Numbered from the stretch's first letter, positions 36,187 to 46,365 are shown. The stretch: DNA of 64,000 nucleotides from Pseudosporangium ferrugineum (GCF_003002065.1 NZ_PVZG01000005.1:372001-436000), one strand, 5' to 3'. Notes: a model not told the origin generated them from the sequence alone. A program made the numbers and translations.

Positions 36187-38070
36187 ATGTCTGCTGACGG
36201 GTGGAGTTCGGTCCTGGTGCTCGGCGGGATCCGGTCCGGGAAGTCCGCGTACGCCGAGGCCCTCGTGGCCGGCGCGCCCTCCGTGCGGTACGTCGCCACC
36301 TCCGCGGGTGGCGAGGACGACCCCGAGTGGCGCGGCCGCATCGAGGCGCACCAGCGGCGCCGGCCGCAGTCGTGGACGACCGAGGAGACCGGCGCCGACC
36401 CGGGGCGTCTCGCCGCCGTGCTGGCCGAGGCGAAGCCGGACGAGACGCTGCTCGTCGACGACCTGGGCGGCTGGGTGGCCACCCTGCTCGACCCGGCGAA
36501 CCAGCCGAACGACGACGTGGCGACGGTGGCCGCGCTGGCGGAGGCGGTCCGGGCGTGCGCGGCCCGGGTCGTGCTGGTCAGTCCGGAGGTGGGCCTGTCG
36601 CTGGTGCCGGCGACGCCGGTCGGGCGGGCGTTCGCCGACGCGCTCGGCACCGCGAACCAGGCGCTGGCCGACGCGTGCGACCGGGTCGCGTTCGTGGTCG
36701 CGGGCCGCCCGGCGTGGCTGAAGACGGCCGCCGCGGAGCCGGGCATCGTCACCGACCTCCAGGCGGTGGAGGCGACCGCTCCCCTGCCGGCCCCCGCGCA
36801 GGTCACCATCGCGACGCCGGTCGCCGCCCCGGTGGCACCCGCGGTCGCCGCCCCGGTGGCACCTGCGCAGGTCACCATCGCCACGCCGGTCGCCGCCCCG
36901 GTGGCACCCGCGGTCGCCGCTGCCGATCCCGGTGAGGCGGCCCTGCCGGTCGACACGGTCATCGAGCCGGGCATGGACCTGCCGCTCCCGGACAGCGACT
37001 CCGGCCCCGACGCCCGGGACCGCCTCGAACGCCTCGACCTGCCGGGGGCCGGCGTCGGCGTCCTGCTCGAGGCCGTCGAGTTCGCCGCGGCCACGCAGAG
37101 CACCGCCGCGCCCCGGCCCTGGGGTCCGGTGCGCGTCCTGCTGATCGACGGCAGCCACGCCGGCGGGGCGACGGCCGGCGCCGACCCCGCCGAGTCCGGG
37201 CGCCGGGCCGCGCAGGCCGAGGCCGGCACGGGCGCCCTCGCCCAGCTCGCCGCTGCCGCCGACGCCGATATCGCCGTCGTCCGCGTGCCGGCCTCCGGTG
37301 CGATGGAGGACGGCCCCGTGCTGGACGAGGCGGGCGTCGAGGCGGGGCTGCGGCAGGGCTGGGAGCTCGCCTTCGCGGCGGCCGACGCGGGCCGGGAGGC
37401 ACTGGTGATCGGCGCGTGCGGCGCCGGTACGCAGGCAGCAGCCACCGCCGTCGTCGCCGCCACCACCGGCGCCGAACCGGTCGCGATCCTGCCCCGCGTC
37501 CTGGTGCCCGGCGGCCGGTACGACGACGAGGCGTGGATGCGGCGCTGCGCGGCCGTCCGCGATGCCCTGCACCGGATCCGGCAGGAGCCCCGGGGCGCCA
37601 AGGACGTCCTCGCGCAGCTCGGCGGCGCGGACCTCGCCGTGGCCACCGGGGCGCTGCTCGGCGCGGCCGCGCGGCGGATGCCGGTGCTGGTCGACGGGCC
37701 GGTGGGCATCGCGGCCGGCCTGGTGGCCCGCGACCTGAGCTCGCAGAGCCGGCACTGGTGGCTGCTCGCCGACGCGGGCCGCGACCAGCTGGTGCGGCAG
37801 GGCGCGGACGTGCTGGGCCTGACCCCGGTGCTCGACCTCGGCCTGGATCTGGGCGAGGGCGCGAACGCCCTGGCCGCCCTGCCGCTGCTGCGCTCGGCGA
37901 TCGCCCTGGCGTCCGCGCTGCCGGTGCACCCCGCGCTGCTCACGGCCCCCGGAGACGACGGCCTGAGCGACGCCGCGGACGACGAGGACGACGAGGACGA
38001 CGCAGCGGAGGCCTCCGACGAGGCCTTCACCGAGCCCGAGCCGCGCGGCCCCGGCCCGGCCAGTGCCTAA
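36187..38070 (+). CDS. Fused CobU-CobT: adenosylcobinamide kinase/guanylyltransferase and NaMN:DMB phosphoribosyltransferase
   Basis: 627 residues. Residues 1-190 are CobU-like: Walker A GGIRSGKS at 13-20, VDDLGGWVATLL, VSPEVGLSLVPATPVGRAF. Residues ~195-270 are an Ala/Pro/Val linker with an exact 23-residue duplication (QVTIATPVAAPVAPAVAA twice). Residues ~280-590 are CobT-like (DGSHAGGATAG, VIGACGAGTQAAATAV, LDLGLDLGEGANALAAL) with the catalytic-Glu motif at about 557. The last ~30 residues are acidic. The fusion would activate cobinamide and the lower ligand base. It lies upstream of cobS, which joins the two products. Confidence 0.87.
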   Translation: MSADGWSSVLVLGGIRSGKSAYAEALVAGAPSVRYVATSAGGEDDPEWRGRIEAHQRRRPQSWTTEETGADPGRLAAVLAEAKPDETLLVDDLGGWVATLLDPANQPNDDVATVAALAEAVRACAARVVLVSPEVGLSLVPATPVGRAFADALGTANQALADACDRVAFVVAGRPAWLKTAAAEPGIVTDLQAVEATAPLPAPAQVTIATPVAAPVAPAVAAPVAPAQVTIATPVAAPVAPAVAAADPGEAALPVDTVIEPGMDLPLPDSDSGPDARDRLERLDLPGAGVGVLLEAVEFAAATQSTAAPRPWGPVRVLLIDGSHAGGATAGADPAESGRRAAQAEAGTGALAQLAAAADADIAVVRVPASGAMEDGPVLDEAGVEAGLRQGWELAFAAADAGREALVIGACGAGTQAAATAVVAATTGAEPVAILPRVLVPGGRYDDEAWMRRCAAVRDALHRIRQEPRGAKDVLAQLGGADLAVATGALLGAAARRMPVLVDGPVGIAAGLVARDLSSQSRHWWLLADAGRDQLVRQGADVLGLTPVLDLGLDLGEGANALAALPLLRSAIALASALPVHPALLTAPGDDGLSDAADDEDDEDDAAEASDEAFTEPEPRGPGPASA

Positions 38071-38081
38071 CCCGGCCCGAT

Positions 38082-38207
38082 CGGCGCGTAACGGCCCGGG
38101 AGCGGGCAACGGCCCGGCCGTGGGCAACGGCCCAGGAGTGGGCAACGGCCCAGGAGTGGGCAACGGTACGGCGGTGGGCAACGGCCCGGCGGTGCGTAAC
38201 GGCCTGG
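38082..38207 (+). repeat. About seven 18-base tandem units before cobS
   Basis: The core GTGGGCAACGGCCC with variable flanks recurs every 18 bases from 38100 (starts 38100, 38118, 38136, 38154, 38172, 38190), plus a first partial copy. The period is a multiple of three and the frame is open into cobS, but there is no start signal within it. Confidence 0.9.
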
Positions 38208-38210
38208 CCC

Positions 38211-38933
38211 GTGTTTGACGGGCTGCGTCTGGCCCTCACCACGCTGACCGTCCTGCCGCTGCGCCCCGGCCGCGTCGACCGGCGGGCCGCCGCGGTGGCG
38301 ATGAGCCTCGCGCCGCTGGTCGGCGCGCTGCTCGGGCTGGTGCTCGCCGGCCTGCACGGGCTGCTGCCGGCCGGCCTGCTCGGCGCCGCGGTCATCGTCG
38401 CCGCGGGTGTCCTGCTGACCCGGGGGCTGCACCTGGACGGGCTGGCGGACACGGTCGACGCGCTGGGGTCGTACCGGTCCGGGGAGGCGGCCCTGGAGAT
38501 CATGAAGAAGCCCGACATCGGGCCGTTCGGGGTCGCCGCGATCACGCTGACCCTGCTGCTCCAGGCCGCCGCCGTGGCCGAGGTGGGGCCGTGGGCGATC
38601 GTCGCCGCGTGGGCGGCCGGCCGCCTGGGGATCACGCTCGCCTGCCGCCGCGGGGTGCCGGCCGCGCGCCCGGGTGGGCTCGGCGCGCTGGTCGCGTCGA
38701 CCGTGCCCGTCCCGGTGGCGGCGGGGCTCGCGGTCGCCGTCGCGGCGGGCGCGGTGTGGGCCGTGCCGGGCCGGCCCTGGGCGGGGCCGGCCGTGGTCGC
38801 CGGGGTCGTGCTGGTCGTGCTCGTGCTGCTGCGGCACGCGGTGCGGCGCTTCGGCGGCATCACCGGCGACGTGCTGGGCGCGGCGACGGAACTCGCCACC
38901 ACCCTCGCGCTGGTCGCTCTCGCGCTGACCTGA
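38211..38933 (+). CDS. cobS: Adenosylcobinamide-GDP ribazoletransferase CobS
   Basis: 240 residues from GTG 38211, the first in-frame start giving the family N-terminus (FDGLRLALTTLTVLPL). The membrane-embedded active-site motif GLHLDGLADTVDALGS (acidic HLDGLADTxD) is intact. GGITGDVLGA near the C-terminus is the second family motif. Five to six helices are seen. It joins adenosylcobinamide-GDP to alpha-ribazole in the inner membrane, using products of the upstream CobU-CobT protein. Confidence 0.93.
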   Translation: MFDGLRLALTTLTVLPLRPGRVDRRAAAVAMSLAPLVGALLGLVLAGLHGLLPAGLLGAAVIVAAGVLLTRGLHLDGLADTVDALGSYRSGEAALEIMKKPDIGPFGVAAITLTLLLQAAAVAEVGPWAIVAAWAAGRLGITLACRRGVPAARPGGLGALVASTVPVPVAAGLAVAVAAGAVWAVPGRPWAGPAVVAGVVLVVLVLLRHAVRRFGGITGDVLGAATELATTLALVALALT

Positions 38934-38944
38934 CCCGGCCGCCC

Positions 38945-40048
38945 TCAGCGCACCGACGTCTGCACGAACGGCGGCTTCACGACGCGTGCCTCGGCGCGCC
39001 GGCCCCGGATGCCCACCTCGACCACGTCGCCCTCGGCCAGGCCCGCGGACGTGTCGAGCAGCGCCAGCGCGATCCCCACCTTCTTCGTGGGCGAGAACGT
39101 GCCGCTGGTCGTCTCGCCGACGAGCGTGCTGCCGGCGTACACGTGCATGTGACCCCGCGGGATGCCGCGGCCCGTCAGCTCGAGGCCGCGCAGCGACCGC
39201 CGGGGGCCCTGCTCCTTCTCGGCGAGCAGGGCGTCGCGGCCCCAGAACGCCGGCTTGGACCAGCCGACCGCCCAGCCCGAGCGGGCCTGCACGGGGGTGA
39301 TCTCCAGCGAGAGCTCCTGGCCGTGCAGCGGGTAGCCCATCTCGGTGCGCAGCGTGTCCCGCGCGCCCAGGCCGCACGGGCGCACCCCGGCCCCGGCGAG
39401 CGCGTCCCACACCCGGGTCGCGTCGTCCCACGGCACGACCAGCTCGTAGCCGTGCTCGCCGGTGTACCCGGTGCGGCACACGATGAGTTCCACCCCGTCG
39501 AGGCGGGCGGTGGAGAACGACATGTAGCCGTGCTCGACCGGCAGACCCAGCGCCGCCACGGTCTCCGCCGACCCGGGGCCCTGCACGGCGAGGACGGCGT
39601 ACGCCCGGTGCTCGTCGGTGACCGTGATCCCGGCCGGCGCCGCCGCGGCGAGCCGGCGCACGACCTCGGCGGTGTTCGCGGCGTTCGGGATGAGGAACAC
39701 CTCGTCCGGCCCGATCAGGTACGCGATCAGGTCGTCGACCACCCCGCCCGTGGCCTCGTCGCAGCAGAGCGTGTACTGCGCCCTGCCCGGCTCGATGCGG
39801 CCCAGATCGTTGCTGAGGCAGGCGTTGACGAAGTCGGCCGCACCCGGCCCGGCCACCCGCGCCTTGCCCAGGTGGGAGACGTCGAACACACCCACGGCCT
39901 CGCGGACCGCGGCATGCTCGCGCAGAACGCCGCCGCCAGCGTACTCCAGCGGCATCTCCCAGCCGCCGAACGCGGCGAACTTGGCGCCCAGGGCGAGGTG
40001 ACGCTCGTGCAGGGGCGAACGGAGCAGGGGCGTGGCGTCGGTGGACAT
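38945..40048 (-). CDS. gcvT: Glycine cleavage system T protein (aminomethyltransferase) GcvT
   Basis: 367 residues. N-terminal [20 protein letters not shown] and [59 protein letters not shown] and ETTSGTFSP are GcvT motifs. It transfers the methylene from the lipoyl-linked aminomethyl group on GcvH to tetrahydrofolate. It depends on lipoate synthesised by lipB and lipA nearby. It is divergent from pepA. Confidence 0.95.
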   Translation of the reverse strand: MSTDATPLLRSPLHERHLALGAKFAAFGGWEMPLEYAGGGVLREHAAVREAVGVFDVSHLGKARVAGPGAADFVNACLSNDLGRIEPGRAQYTLCCDEATGGVVDDLIAYLIGPDEVFLIPNAANTAEVVRRLAAAAPAGITVTDEHRAYAVLAVQGPGSAETVAALGLPVEHGYMSFSTARLDGVELIVCRTGYTGEHGYELVVPWDDATRVWDALAGAGVRPCGLGARDTLRTEMGYPLHGQELSLEITPVQARSGWAVGWSKPAFWGRDALLAEKEQGPRRSLRGLELTGRGIPRGHMHVYAGSTLVGETTSGTFSPTKKVGIALALLDTSAGLAEGDVVEVGIRGRRAEARVVKPPFVQTSVR

Positions 40049-40191
40049 GAGTGGCAACTTACCCGTGACCTTGCATGTGGTTAGCATCGGCGGGACACCA
40101 CCCGCCGTCCGGCGCGACCCGCGCCGCACGGACCACGCTGTCGGAGCGGCCCACGAGCGAGCTCCGGCCCCAGTCGCCGCGGAGAGCCTGA

Positions 40192-41742
40192 GTGACCCAC
40201 CCCGCCCCCTCATTGAGCCTGGTCGACAGCGACCCCGCCGAACTGGCCGTCGATGCCCTCGTCATCGGCCTGCACAGCCAGCCCGACGAGGACGGTGCGC
40301 TGCTGCCGGCCGCCGGCGCGGAGAGCATCGCCGCCGCCTTCGACGGCCGGCTGACCGCGACCCTGGCGCTGCTCGGCGCGACCGGCGCCCCCGGCGAGGT
40401 CACCAAGCTGGCCACCCTCGGCACGGTGGCGGCGCCGCTGATCGTCGCCGTCGGCCTCGGCGACGAGCCGCCGGGTTCCGCACCCGCCCCCGAGACGCTG
40501 CGCCGCGGCACGGGTGCCGCCGTGCGGGCGCTCGCCGGCAGCGAGTCGGTCGCCCTGGCCCTGCCGGTGCCCGACGACGCCGACGCCCCCGCCGTGCTGC
40601 GCGGCATCCTCGAGGGCGCGCTGCTGGGGTCGTACCGGTTCGCCGGCTACAAGACGAAGCCGCAGCCGGGCCGCCGGGAGCCGGTCAAGGCCCTCCAGGT
40701 GGTCGTGCCGGACGCCGCCGACGCCGCCGCCGGCAGCGAGGTGGCCCGCGGCGAGGCGGTCGCCCGCGCGGTCCGGCTGACCCGGGACTGGGTCAACACT
40801 CCCCCGAACCAGCTGCGCCCGCCGGCGTTCGCCGACGCCGTGGTGGCCGCCGCCGAGGGCACCGGCCTGGAGGTCGAGGTGCTCGACTTCGAGCAGCTCA
40901 AGGCCGGTGGCTACGGCGGCATCGTGGCGGTCGGCCAGGGCTCCGAGGCCCCGCCGCGGCTGGTGAAGCTCACCTACACCCCCGAGGGCGTCGCCGACCC
41001 GAAGCGCGTCGCGCTGGTCGGCAAGGGCATCACCTTCGACACCGGCGGCATCAGCATCAAGCCGGCCGCCGGCATGTGGGAGATGAAGTCGGACATGGCC
41101 GGCGCGGCCGCCGTGGGCGCGACCATGCTGGCGGTGGCCGCCCTGAAGCCGCCGGTCGCGGTCACCGGCTACCTGGCCATGGCGGAGAACATGCCGTCGG
41201 GTTCGGCGTACCGGCCGGGCGACGTCATCACGATGTTCAACGGCAAGCGCGTCGAGGTGCTCAACACCGACGCCGAGGGCCGCATGGTGCTCGCCGACGC
41301 GATCGCCCGGGCCTGCGCCGACGGCACCGACTACGTCTTCGAGACGTCCACGCTCACCGGCGGCCAGGTCGTCGCGCTCGGCAAGCGCATCGCCGGCGTC
41401 ATGGGCAGCCCGGACACCTGCGAGCGGGTCCGCGCGGCCGGCGAGGCGGCGGGCGAACCGGCCTGGCCGATGCCCCTGCCCGACGACGTCCGCAAGGGCA
41501 TGGAGTCGGAGATCGCCGACATCACCCAGGTCAACGCGAGCATGGACCGCGCCGGCCACATGCTCCAGGGCGGCGTCTTCCTGCGCGAGTTCGTCGCCGA
41601 GGGCGTCGAATGGGCCCACATCGACATCGCCGGCCCGTCGTACCACACCGGCGAGCCGACCGGCTACTGGACGAAGGGCGGCACGGGCGTCCCGGTCCGT
41701 ACCTTCCTCACCCTGATCGACGACGTCGCGGCCAACGGCTGA
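40192..41742 (+). CDS. pepA: Leucyl aminopeptidase PepA
   Basis: 516 residues. The C-terminal M17 catalytic domain is complete: [16 protein letters not shown] (Lys, Asp), [11 protein letters not shown], and the diagnostic NTDAEGR within [16 protein letters not shown]. The N-terminal ~170 residues form the macro-like domain. It is a cytosolic di-zinc/manganese aminopeptidase. The GTG start at 40192 follows a leader of about 100 bases (TAGCAT at 40082), weakly supported by GGAGAG. It is divergent from gcvT, a typical actinobacterial pair. Confidence 0.95.
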   Translation: MTHPAPSLSLVDSDPAELAVDALVIGLHSQPDEDGALLPAAGAESIAAAFDGRLTATLALLGATGAPGEVTKLATLGTVAAPLIVAVGLGDEPPGSAPAPETLRRGTGAAVRALAGSESVALALPVPDDADAPAVLRGILEGALLGSYRFAGYKTKPQPGRREPVKALQVVVPDAADAAAGSEVARGEAVARAVRLTRDWVNTPPNQLRPPAFADAVVAAAEGTGLEVEVLDFEQLKAGGYGGIVAVGQGSEAPPRLVKLTYTPEGVADPKRVALVGKGITFDTGGISIKPAAGMWEMKSDMAGAAAVGATMLAVAALKPPVAVTGYLAMAENMPSGSAYRPGDVITMFNGKRVEVLNTDAEGRMVLADAIARACADGTDYVFETSTLTGGQVVALGKRIAGVMGSPDTCERVRAAGEAAGEPAWPMPLPDDVRKGMESEIADITQVNASMDRAGHMLQGGVFLREFVAEGVEWAHIDIAGPSYHTGEPTGYWTKGGTGVPVRTFLTLIDDVAANG

Positions 41743-41743
41743 C

Positions 41744-42320
41744 CCCTTTTCCGGTACGGGCACGGCAGGCCCGCGTGGCGCACGCCCCGCACCTGCCGTC
41801 CCGGCCCGACCACGCCACTTCCGGCCGGGTCGCGGGCCCCTCTCCAACCCGAACCCCGCGCCACCCCATCACGCACGGTCGCTCGCGCCACTCCACCACC
41901 CACGGCCACTCACCACCTAAGGCCGCTTCACCACCCAAGGCCGCGTCACCACCCACGGCCGCGTCATCTGCCGCGCCACTCCCACCACCCGCGCCGCTCA
42001 CCCCAGTCCGCCAGGCCGGGTCGCGGGTCGGCTGCCCGGCCGCCGCGCCACAACACTCGGCCTTGCCGATTCCTCGCGCGCCGACGGCCGTGTGTCCCGG
42101 CCGCTCTGGCCGCGCATGCTCCGCCGCCCTAGTTCTCGCCGCGCGTGTTCGACCGCCCGAGTTCTCGCCGCACGCGCTCCCGGCCACGCGTGCTCCCGGG
42201 CCGCCCAAGTCCTCGCCGCGCGCTCCGGGCCGCTCGGGCTCTCGGCGCTCGTGCTTCCGCCGTCGGGGCTTGTGGCACGCTGCTGCTTTTGGGCGCGGCT
42301 GTGCCCGTACAGGAAAAGGG
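41744..42320. repeat. Inverted repeat pair (23 bases, 21 matches) around a 531-base segment
   Basis: 41744-41766 (CCCTTTTCCGGTACGGGCAC then GGC) matches the reverse complement of 42298-42320 at 21 of 23 positions. The segment between holds no gene. No clear target-site duplication is visible. This could be a short non-autonomous element or a paired-hairpin relic. Confidence 0.7.
41762..41799 (+). terminator. Hairpin after pepA
   Basis: ACGGCAGG (41762-41769) pairs with CCTGCCGT (41792-41799). An inner GCGTG/CACGC stem lies at 41773-41785. It begins 20 bases after the pepA stop and has no T-tract. It overlaps the left arm of the inverted repeat by five bases. Confidence 0.5.
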
Positions 42321-42352
42321 TTTTTGTCCTTGGACGGCCGGGAGGGCCGCGC

Positions 42353-42673
42353 TCAGGCCGGGCGGCGTTTCTGGCGGGCGTTGTAGTCGCGCATGCGCTG
42401 CGGGTAGCCCATGAGCCGGATGTCGTAGATCGGCATCGCCAGCTGGTGGGCGAAGCGCCGGGCCGCTTCCGGGCTCTCGATGCGCCGCCGCGTCCACTCG
42501 CCGTCGTGCGCGACCAGCAGGATCGTGGTCTCCGTCACGGTGGTGCGGGGCTCGATGAACGCCTCGACGCCCCGCCGCGACCTGACGAACTCCGCGAGAT
42601 ACTCGAGGTCCGCACGATCCGCAGGTCGGCCGCTCGTGCGCGACGGTTCCTTGCGCCGCCGGAACCAGGCCAC
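42353..42673 (-). CDS. Conserved small protein upstream of lpdA
   Basis: 106 residues from GTG 42673, with AAGGAG six bases upstream. It begins VAWFRRRKEPS, then ADRADLEYLAEFVRSRRGVEAFIEPRTTV, a VTETTILLVAHDGEWTRRRI strand pair and the ending GYPQRMRDYNARQKRRP. Similar short proteins occur divergent from lpd in many actinobacteria (sometimes labelled oxidoreductase, from memory). No cofactor motif is visible. Function unknown. Confidence 0.8.
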   Translation of the reverse strand: MAWFRRRKEPSRTSGRPADRADLEYLAEFVRSRRGVEAFIEPRTTVTETTILLVAHDGEWTRRRIESPEAARRFAHQLAMPIYDIRLMGYPQRMRDYNARQKRRPA

Positions 42674-42835
42674 GGACAACTCCTTCGGGTCAACTGCCGC
42701 AAGGGTACGACGAATCGACGTGTCATTGGGCACCTGGCTGCATCGATCGGTGCGCCAAGTGACAAGATGAACTGGAATGCTGTGACCGTTTCCACCATGT
42801 GACCCATGTGGCAACGACGCGATCTGGGAGTAGAC

Positions 42836-44221
42836 GTGAGCCAGCCTGGCGGAACCTTCGACATCGTGATTCTCGGCGCGGGCAGCGGCGGGTATGCGGC
42901 CGCCCTGCGCGCGGCCGAGCTGAACCTCTCGGTGGCACTGATCGACAAGGCGGAGCTGGGCGGCACCTGCCTGCACCGCGGCTGTATCCCGACGAAGGCG
43001 CTGCTGCACGCCGCGGAGCTGGCCGACCAGACCCGCGAGAGCGAGCAGTTCGGCGTCAAGGCGGACCTCGTCGGCATCGACATGGCGGGCGTCAACGCGT
43101 ACAAGGACGGCGTCGTCGGCCGGCTGTACAAGGGCCTCCAGGGGCTGCTCAAGCAGGACAAGATCACCCTGGTGCAGGGCGCCGGCAAGCTGGTCTCCCA
43201 GGACACCGTCGAGGTGGACGGGAAGCGCTACACCGGCCGCAACGTCATCCTGGCCACCGGGTCGTACTCGCGCTCCCTGCCCGGCCTCGAGGTCGACGGC
43301 ACCCGGGTGCTCACCAGCGAGCACGCGCTCAAGCTCGACCGGGTGCCGAGCTCGGCGATCGTGCTGGGCGGCGGCGTCATCGGCGTCGAGTTCGCCAGCG
43401 TGTGGAAGTCCTTCGGCGCGGACGTGACGATCCTGGAGGCGCTGCCCCGGCTCGTCGCCGCCGAGGACGAGGACATCTCCAAGGCGGTCGAGCGCGCGTT
43501 CCGCAAGCGGAAGATCAACTTCAAGGTCGGCAAGCCGTTCGAGAAGGTCGAGCACACCGACAACGGTGTGCGCGCCACCATCGCCGGCGGCGAGACCGTC
43601 GAGGCCGAGATCCTGCTGGTCGCCGTGGGCCGCGGCCCGACGACGCAGGGGCTGGGCTACGAGGAGCAGGGCGTCACGCTGGACCGCGGCTTCGTCATCA
43701 CCAACGAGCGGCTGCACACCGGCGTCGGCAACATCTACGCCGTCGGCGACATCGTCCCCGGCCTGCAGCTCGCGCACCGCGGCTTCCAGCAGGGCATCTT
43801 CGTCGCCGAGGAGATCGCGGGCCTGCGCCCGGCGGTCATCGACGAGGCCGGCATCCCGCGCGTCACGTATTCCGACCCCGAGGTCGCCTCGGTCGGTCTC
43901 ACCGAGGCCAAGGCCAAGGAGCAGTACGGCGCCGACAAGGTCTCGACGTACAACTACAACCTCGGCGGCAACGGCAAGAGCCAGATCCTCAAGACCCAGG
44001 GCTTCGTGAAGCTGGTCCGGGTCGAGGACGGCCCGGTCGTCGGCGTCCACATGGTCGGCGCCCGGATGGGCGAACTCGTCGGCGAGGCCCAGCTGATCTA
44101 CAACTGGGAGGCCTTCCCGGCGGAGGTGGCCCAGCTCGTGCACGCCCACCCGACGCAGAACGAGGCGCTCGGCGAGGCTTTCCTGGCGCTGGCCGGCAAG
44201 CCCCTGCACGCGCACGCCTGA
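42836..44221 (+). CDS. lpdA: Dihydrolipoyl dehydrogenase
   Basis: 461 residues from GTG 42836, with GGGAG five bases upstream. FAD motif GAGSGGYAAALRAAE, redox-active disulfide GGTCLHRGCIPTKAL, NAD motif VLGGGVIGVEFASVW, second FAD motif NIYAVGDIVPGLQLAH, and the C-terminal catalytic base HAHPTQNEALGEAF are complete. It re-oxidises lipoyl groups of 2-oxoacid dehydrogenases and glycine cleavage. It is 68 bases upstream of the E2 gene sucB and likely co-transcribed. Confidence 0.95.
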   Translation: MSQPGGTFDIVILGAGSGGYAAALRAAELNLSVALIDKAELGGTCLHRGCIPTKALLHAAELADQTRESEQFGVKADLVGIDMAGVNAYKDGVVGRLYKGLQGLLKQDKITLVQGAGKLVSQDTVEVDGKRYTGRNVILATGSYSRSLPGLEVDGTRVLTSEHALKLDRVPSSAIVLGGGVIGVEFASVWKSFGADVTILEALPRLVAAEDEDISKAVERAFRKRKINFKVGKPFEKVEHTDNGVRATIAGGETVEAEILLVAVGRGPTTQGLGYEEQGVTLDRGFVITNERLHTGVGNIYAVGDIVPGLQLAHRGFQQGIFVAEEIAGLRPAVIDEAGIPRVTYSDPEVASVGLTEAKAKEQYGADKVSTYNYNLGGNGKSQILKTQGFVKLVRVEDGPVVGVHMVGARMGELVGEAQLIYNWEAFPAEVAQLVHAHPTQNEALGEAFLALAGKPLHAHA

Positions 44222-44289
44222 CAACGATCCCGTCACACACCCCGCACCGGACTTACAGGCCCGCTCAAGCGGTTAAGGAGTACTGAGAC

Positions 44290-46206
44290 ATGCCGGTATC
44301 GGTCACCATGCCGCGGCTCGGTGAGAGCGTCACCGAGGGCACCGTCACGCGCTGGCTCAAGCAGGAGGGCGAGCGGGTCGAGGCCGACGAGCCGCTGCTC
44401 GAGGTCTCCACCGACAAGGTCGACACCGAGATCCCGTCGCCGGCCGCCGGTGTGCTCTCGCGCATCGTCGTCGGCGAGGACGAGACGGCGGACGTCGGCA
44501 GCGAGCTCGCGGTCATCGCGGGCGACGGCGAGGACGCGGGCGACTCCGCCCCCGCACCGGCCGCCCAGGCCCCCGAGCAGGAGGCTCCGGCCGCCCCCGC
44601 TCAGCAGCAGCAGGAGGCGGAGCCCGAGCCGGCCGCGCCGACCACCCCGTCGACCGAGAAGCCGGTCGAGGAGGAGGCCCCCGCTCCGCAGACCGCCCAG
44701 CAGTCCGGCGGCGAGGGCACGGCCGTGAAGATGCCCGCCCTGGGCGAGAGCGTCACCGAGGGTACGGTCACCCGCTGGCTCAAGCAGGTCGGCGAGACGG
44801 TCGAGGTGGACGAGCCCCTGCTCGAGGTCTCCACCGACAAGGTCGACACGGAGATCCCGTCGCCGGTGGCCGGCACCGTCCTGGAGATCAAGGTCCCCGA
44901 GGACGAGACCGCGGACGTCGGCGCCGACCTGGCGATCATCGGCACCGCCTCTGCTTCCCCGGCCCCGTCGTCCTCGCCTGCGCCGTCGTCCTCGCCTGCG
45001 CCGTCGTCCTCGGGTTCTTCGTCCTCCTCGGGTTCTTCGTCGGCCCCGGCGCCGGCTCCGCAGCAGGCGCCGCAGCCGACGATCGAGTCGAAGCCGGCGC
45101 CGTCGATCGAGCCCGGCGGCTCCTACGCCGAGCCCGCCGCCGAGGCGGAGACCGCCAAGGACCCGGTCGCGGCCGAGCGCGCCGCCGAGCCCGCCCCGGC
45201 GCAGGCCTCCGCGCCCGCCGCCGAGACGGTCCGGAGCAACGGCGCGGGCGACGCCGGCTACGTGACCCCGCTGGTCCGCAAGCTGGCCGCCGAGAAGGGC
45301 GTCGACCTCGGGTCGATCACCGGCACCGGGGTCGGCGGACGGATCCGCAAGCAGGACGTCATCGAGGCCGCCGACAAGGCCGCCGCTGCCAAGGCCGCCG
45401 CGAGCGCGCCGGCTCCGCAGCAGGCCCCGGCCGCCGCGGCTCCCGCGGCGCCCACCCCGAAGCCGGCCCCGAGCCCGCTGCGCGGCCGCACCGAGAAGCT
45501 GACCCGCATCCGCGCGACGATCGCCCGCCGCATGGTCGAGTCGCTGCACATCTCGGCGCAGCTCACCACGGTCGTCGAGGTGGACGTCACGAAGATCGCC
45601 CAGCTGCGCAACCGCGCCAAGGCGGACTTCGTCGCCAAGAACGGCGTCAAGCTGTCCTTCCTGCCGTTCTTCGCCCTGGCCGCGGTCGAGGCGCTGCGCC
45701 AGCACCCGGTCGTCAACTCGTCGATCGACCAGGAGGCCGGCACCGTCACGTACCACGACGGCGAGCACCTGGGCATCGCGGTGGACACCCCGAAGGGCCT
45801 GGTCGTCCCGGTCCTGCGGGACGCCGGCGACCTCAACCTGGCCGGCCTGGCCAAGCGGATCGCCGACGTCGCCGAGCGCACCCGCAACAACAAGATCAGC
45901 CCCGACGAGCTCTCCGGCGGCACGTTCACGCTGACCAACACGGGCAGCCGCGGCGCGCTCTTCGACACCCCGATCATCAACCAGCCCCAGGTAGGCATCC
46001 TGGGCACCGGCGCCGTGGTCAAGCGAGCGGTAGTCGTCGACGACCCCAACCTGGGCGAACTCGTCGTCCCCCGCTCCATGGTCTACCTCGCCCTGAGCTA
46101 CGACCACCGCATCGTCGACGGCGCCGACGCCGCCCGCTTCCTGGTGACGATGAAGGAACGCCTCGAAGCCGGCCAGTTCGAGGGCGACCTCGGCCTGCAC
46201 GCCTGA
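44290..46206 (+). CDS. sucB: 2-oxoglutarate dehydrogenase E2 (dihydrolipoamide acyltransferase) SucB, two lipoyl domains
   Basis: 638 residues, start ATG with TAAGGAG upstream. Two lipoyl domains occupy residues 1-76 and ~146-222, each with the lipoyl-lysine motif [12 protein letters not shown]. Flexible Ala/Pro/Ser/Glu linkers follow. The peripheral subunit-binding domain is at ~324-360 ([31 protein letters not shown]). The catalytic domain runs from ~398 to the end with the active-site [15 protein letters not shown]. It is the core of the 2-oxoglutarate and/or pyruvate dehydrogenase complex; substrate choice is not settled by sequence alone. Confidence 0.93.
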   Translation: MPVSVTMPRLGESVTEGTVTRWLKQEGERVEADEPLLEVSTDKVDTEIPSPAAGVLSRIVVGEDETADVGSELAVIAGDGEDAGDSAPAPAAQAPEQEAPAAPAQQQQEAEPEPAAPTTPSTEKPVEEEAPAPQTAQQSGGEGTAVKMPALGESVTEGTVTRWLKQVGETVEVDEPLLEVSTDKVDTEIPSPVAGTVLEIKVPEDETADVGADLAIIGTASASPAPSSSPAPSSSPAPSSSGSSSSSGSSSAPAPAPQQAPQPTIESKPAPSIEPGGSYAEPAAEAETAKDPVAAERAAEPAPAQASAPAAETVRSNGAGDAGYVTPLVRKLAAEKGVDLGSITGTGVGGRIRKQDVIEAADKAAAAKAAASAPAPQQAPAAAAPAAPTPKPAPSPLRGRTEKLTRIRATIARRMVESLHISAQLTTVVEVDVTKIAQLRNRAKADFVAKNGVKLSFLPFFALAAVEALRQHPVVNSSIDQEAGTVTYHDGEHLGIAVDTPKGLVVPVLRDAGDLNLAGLAKRIADVAERTRNNKISPDELSGGTFTLTNTGSRGALFDTPIINQPQVGILGTGAVVKRAVVVDDPNLGELVVPRSMVYLALSYDHRIVDGADAARFLVTMKERLEAGQFEGDLGLHA

Positions 46207-46213
46207 GCACGCC

Positions 46214-46255
46214 CCGTCGGGACCGGGCAGCCTCCGCGCCGCCCGGTCCCGACGG
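46214..46255 (+). terminator. Perfect 15-base hairpin after sucB
   Basis: CCGTCGGGACCGGGC (46214-46228) pairs completely with 46241-46255 across a 12-base loop, starting eight bases after the sucB stop. There is no T-tract. Confidence 0.75.
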
Positions 46256-46265
46256 ACCACCCTCC

Positions 46266-46365
46266 GCGCGGTCTCCAACCGCGCCGTCTCCAACCGCGCC
46301 CTCTTCAACCGCGCCCCTCTTCAACCGCGCCCTCTTCAACCGCGCCCTCTTCAACCGCGCCCTCT
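46266..46365 (+). repeat. 15-base tandem repeat, about six copies
   Basis: The core CGCGCCCTCTTCAAC recurs with small changes (first copies have GTCTCC in place of CTCTTC; one copy has an extra C). Confidence 0.85.

Larger units (their letters stand above)
41743..42352. other. Gene-free interval bounded by a long-range inverted repeat
   Basis: No credible gene in 610 bases. It contains imperfect CCACCCACGGCCGCGTC-type units near 41900-41970, then C-rich sequence without obvious coding bias. Inverted 23-base sequences lie near both ends and a hairpin follows pepA. Confidence 0.7.

Noticed and set aside
40049-40191. Possible glycine riboswitch before gcvT
   Set aside because: The 143-base gap is shared with pepA and shows only a short GGCGGG/CCCGCC hairpin, with no tandem glycine aptamer pattern.
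44233-46308. 691-codon open frame opposite sucB
   Set aside because: Arises from the complementary strand of lipoyl and linker codons; no family features.
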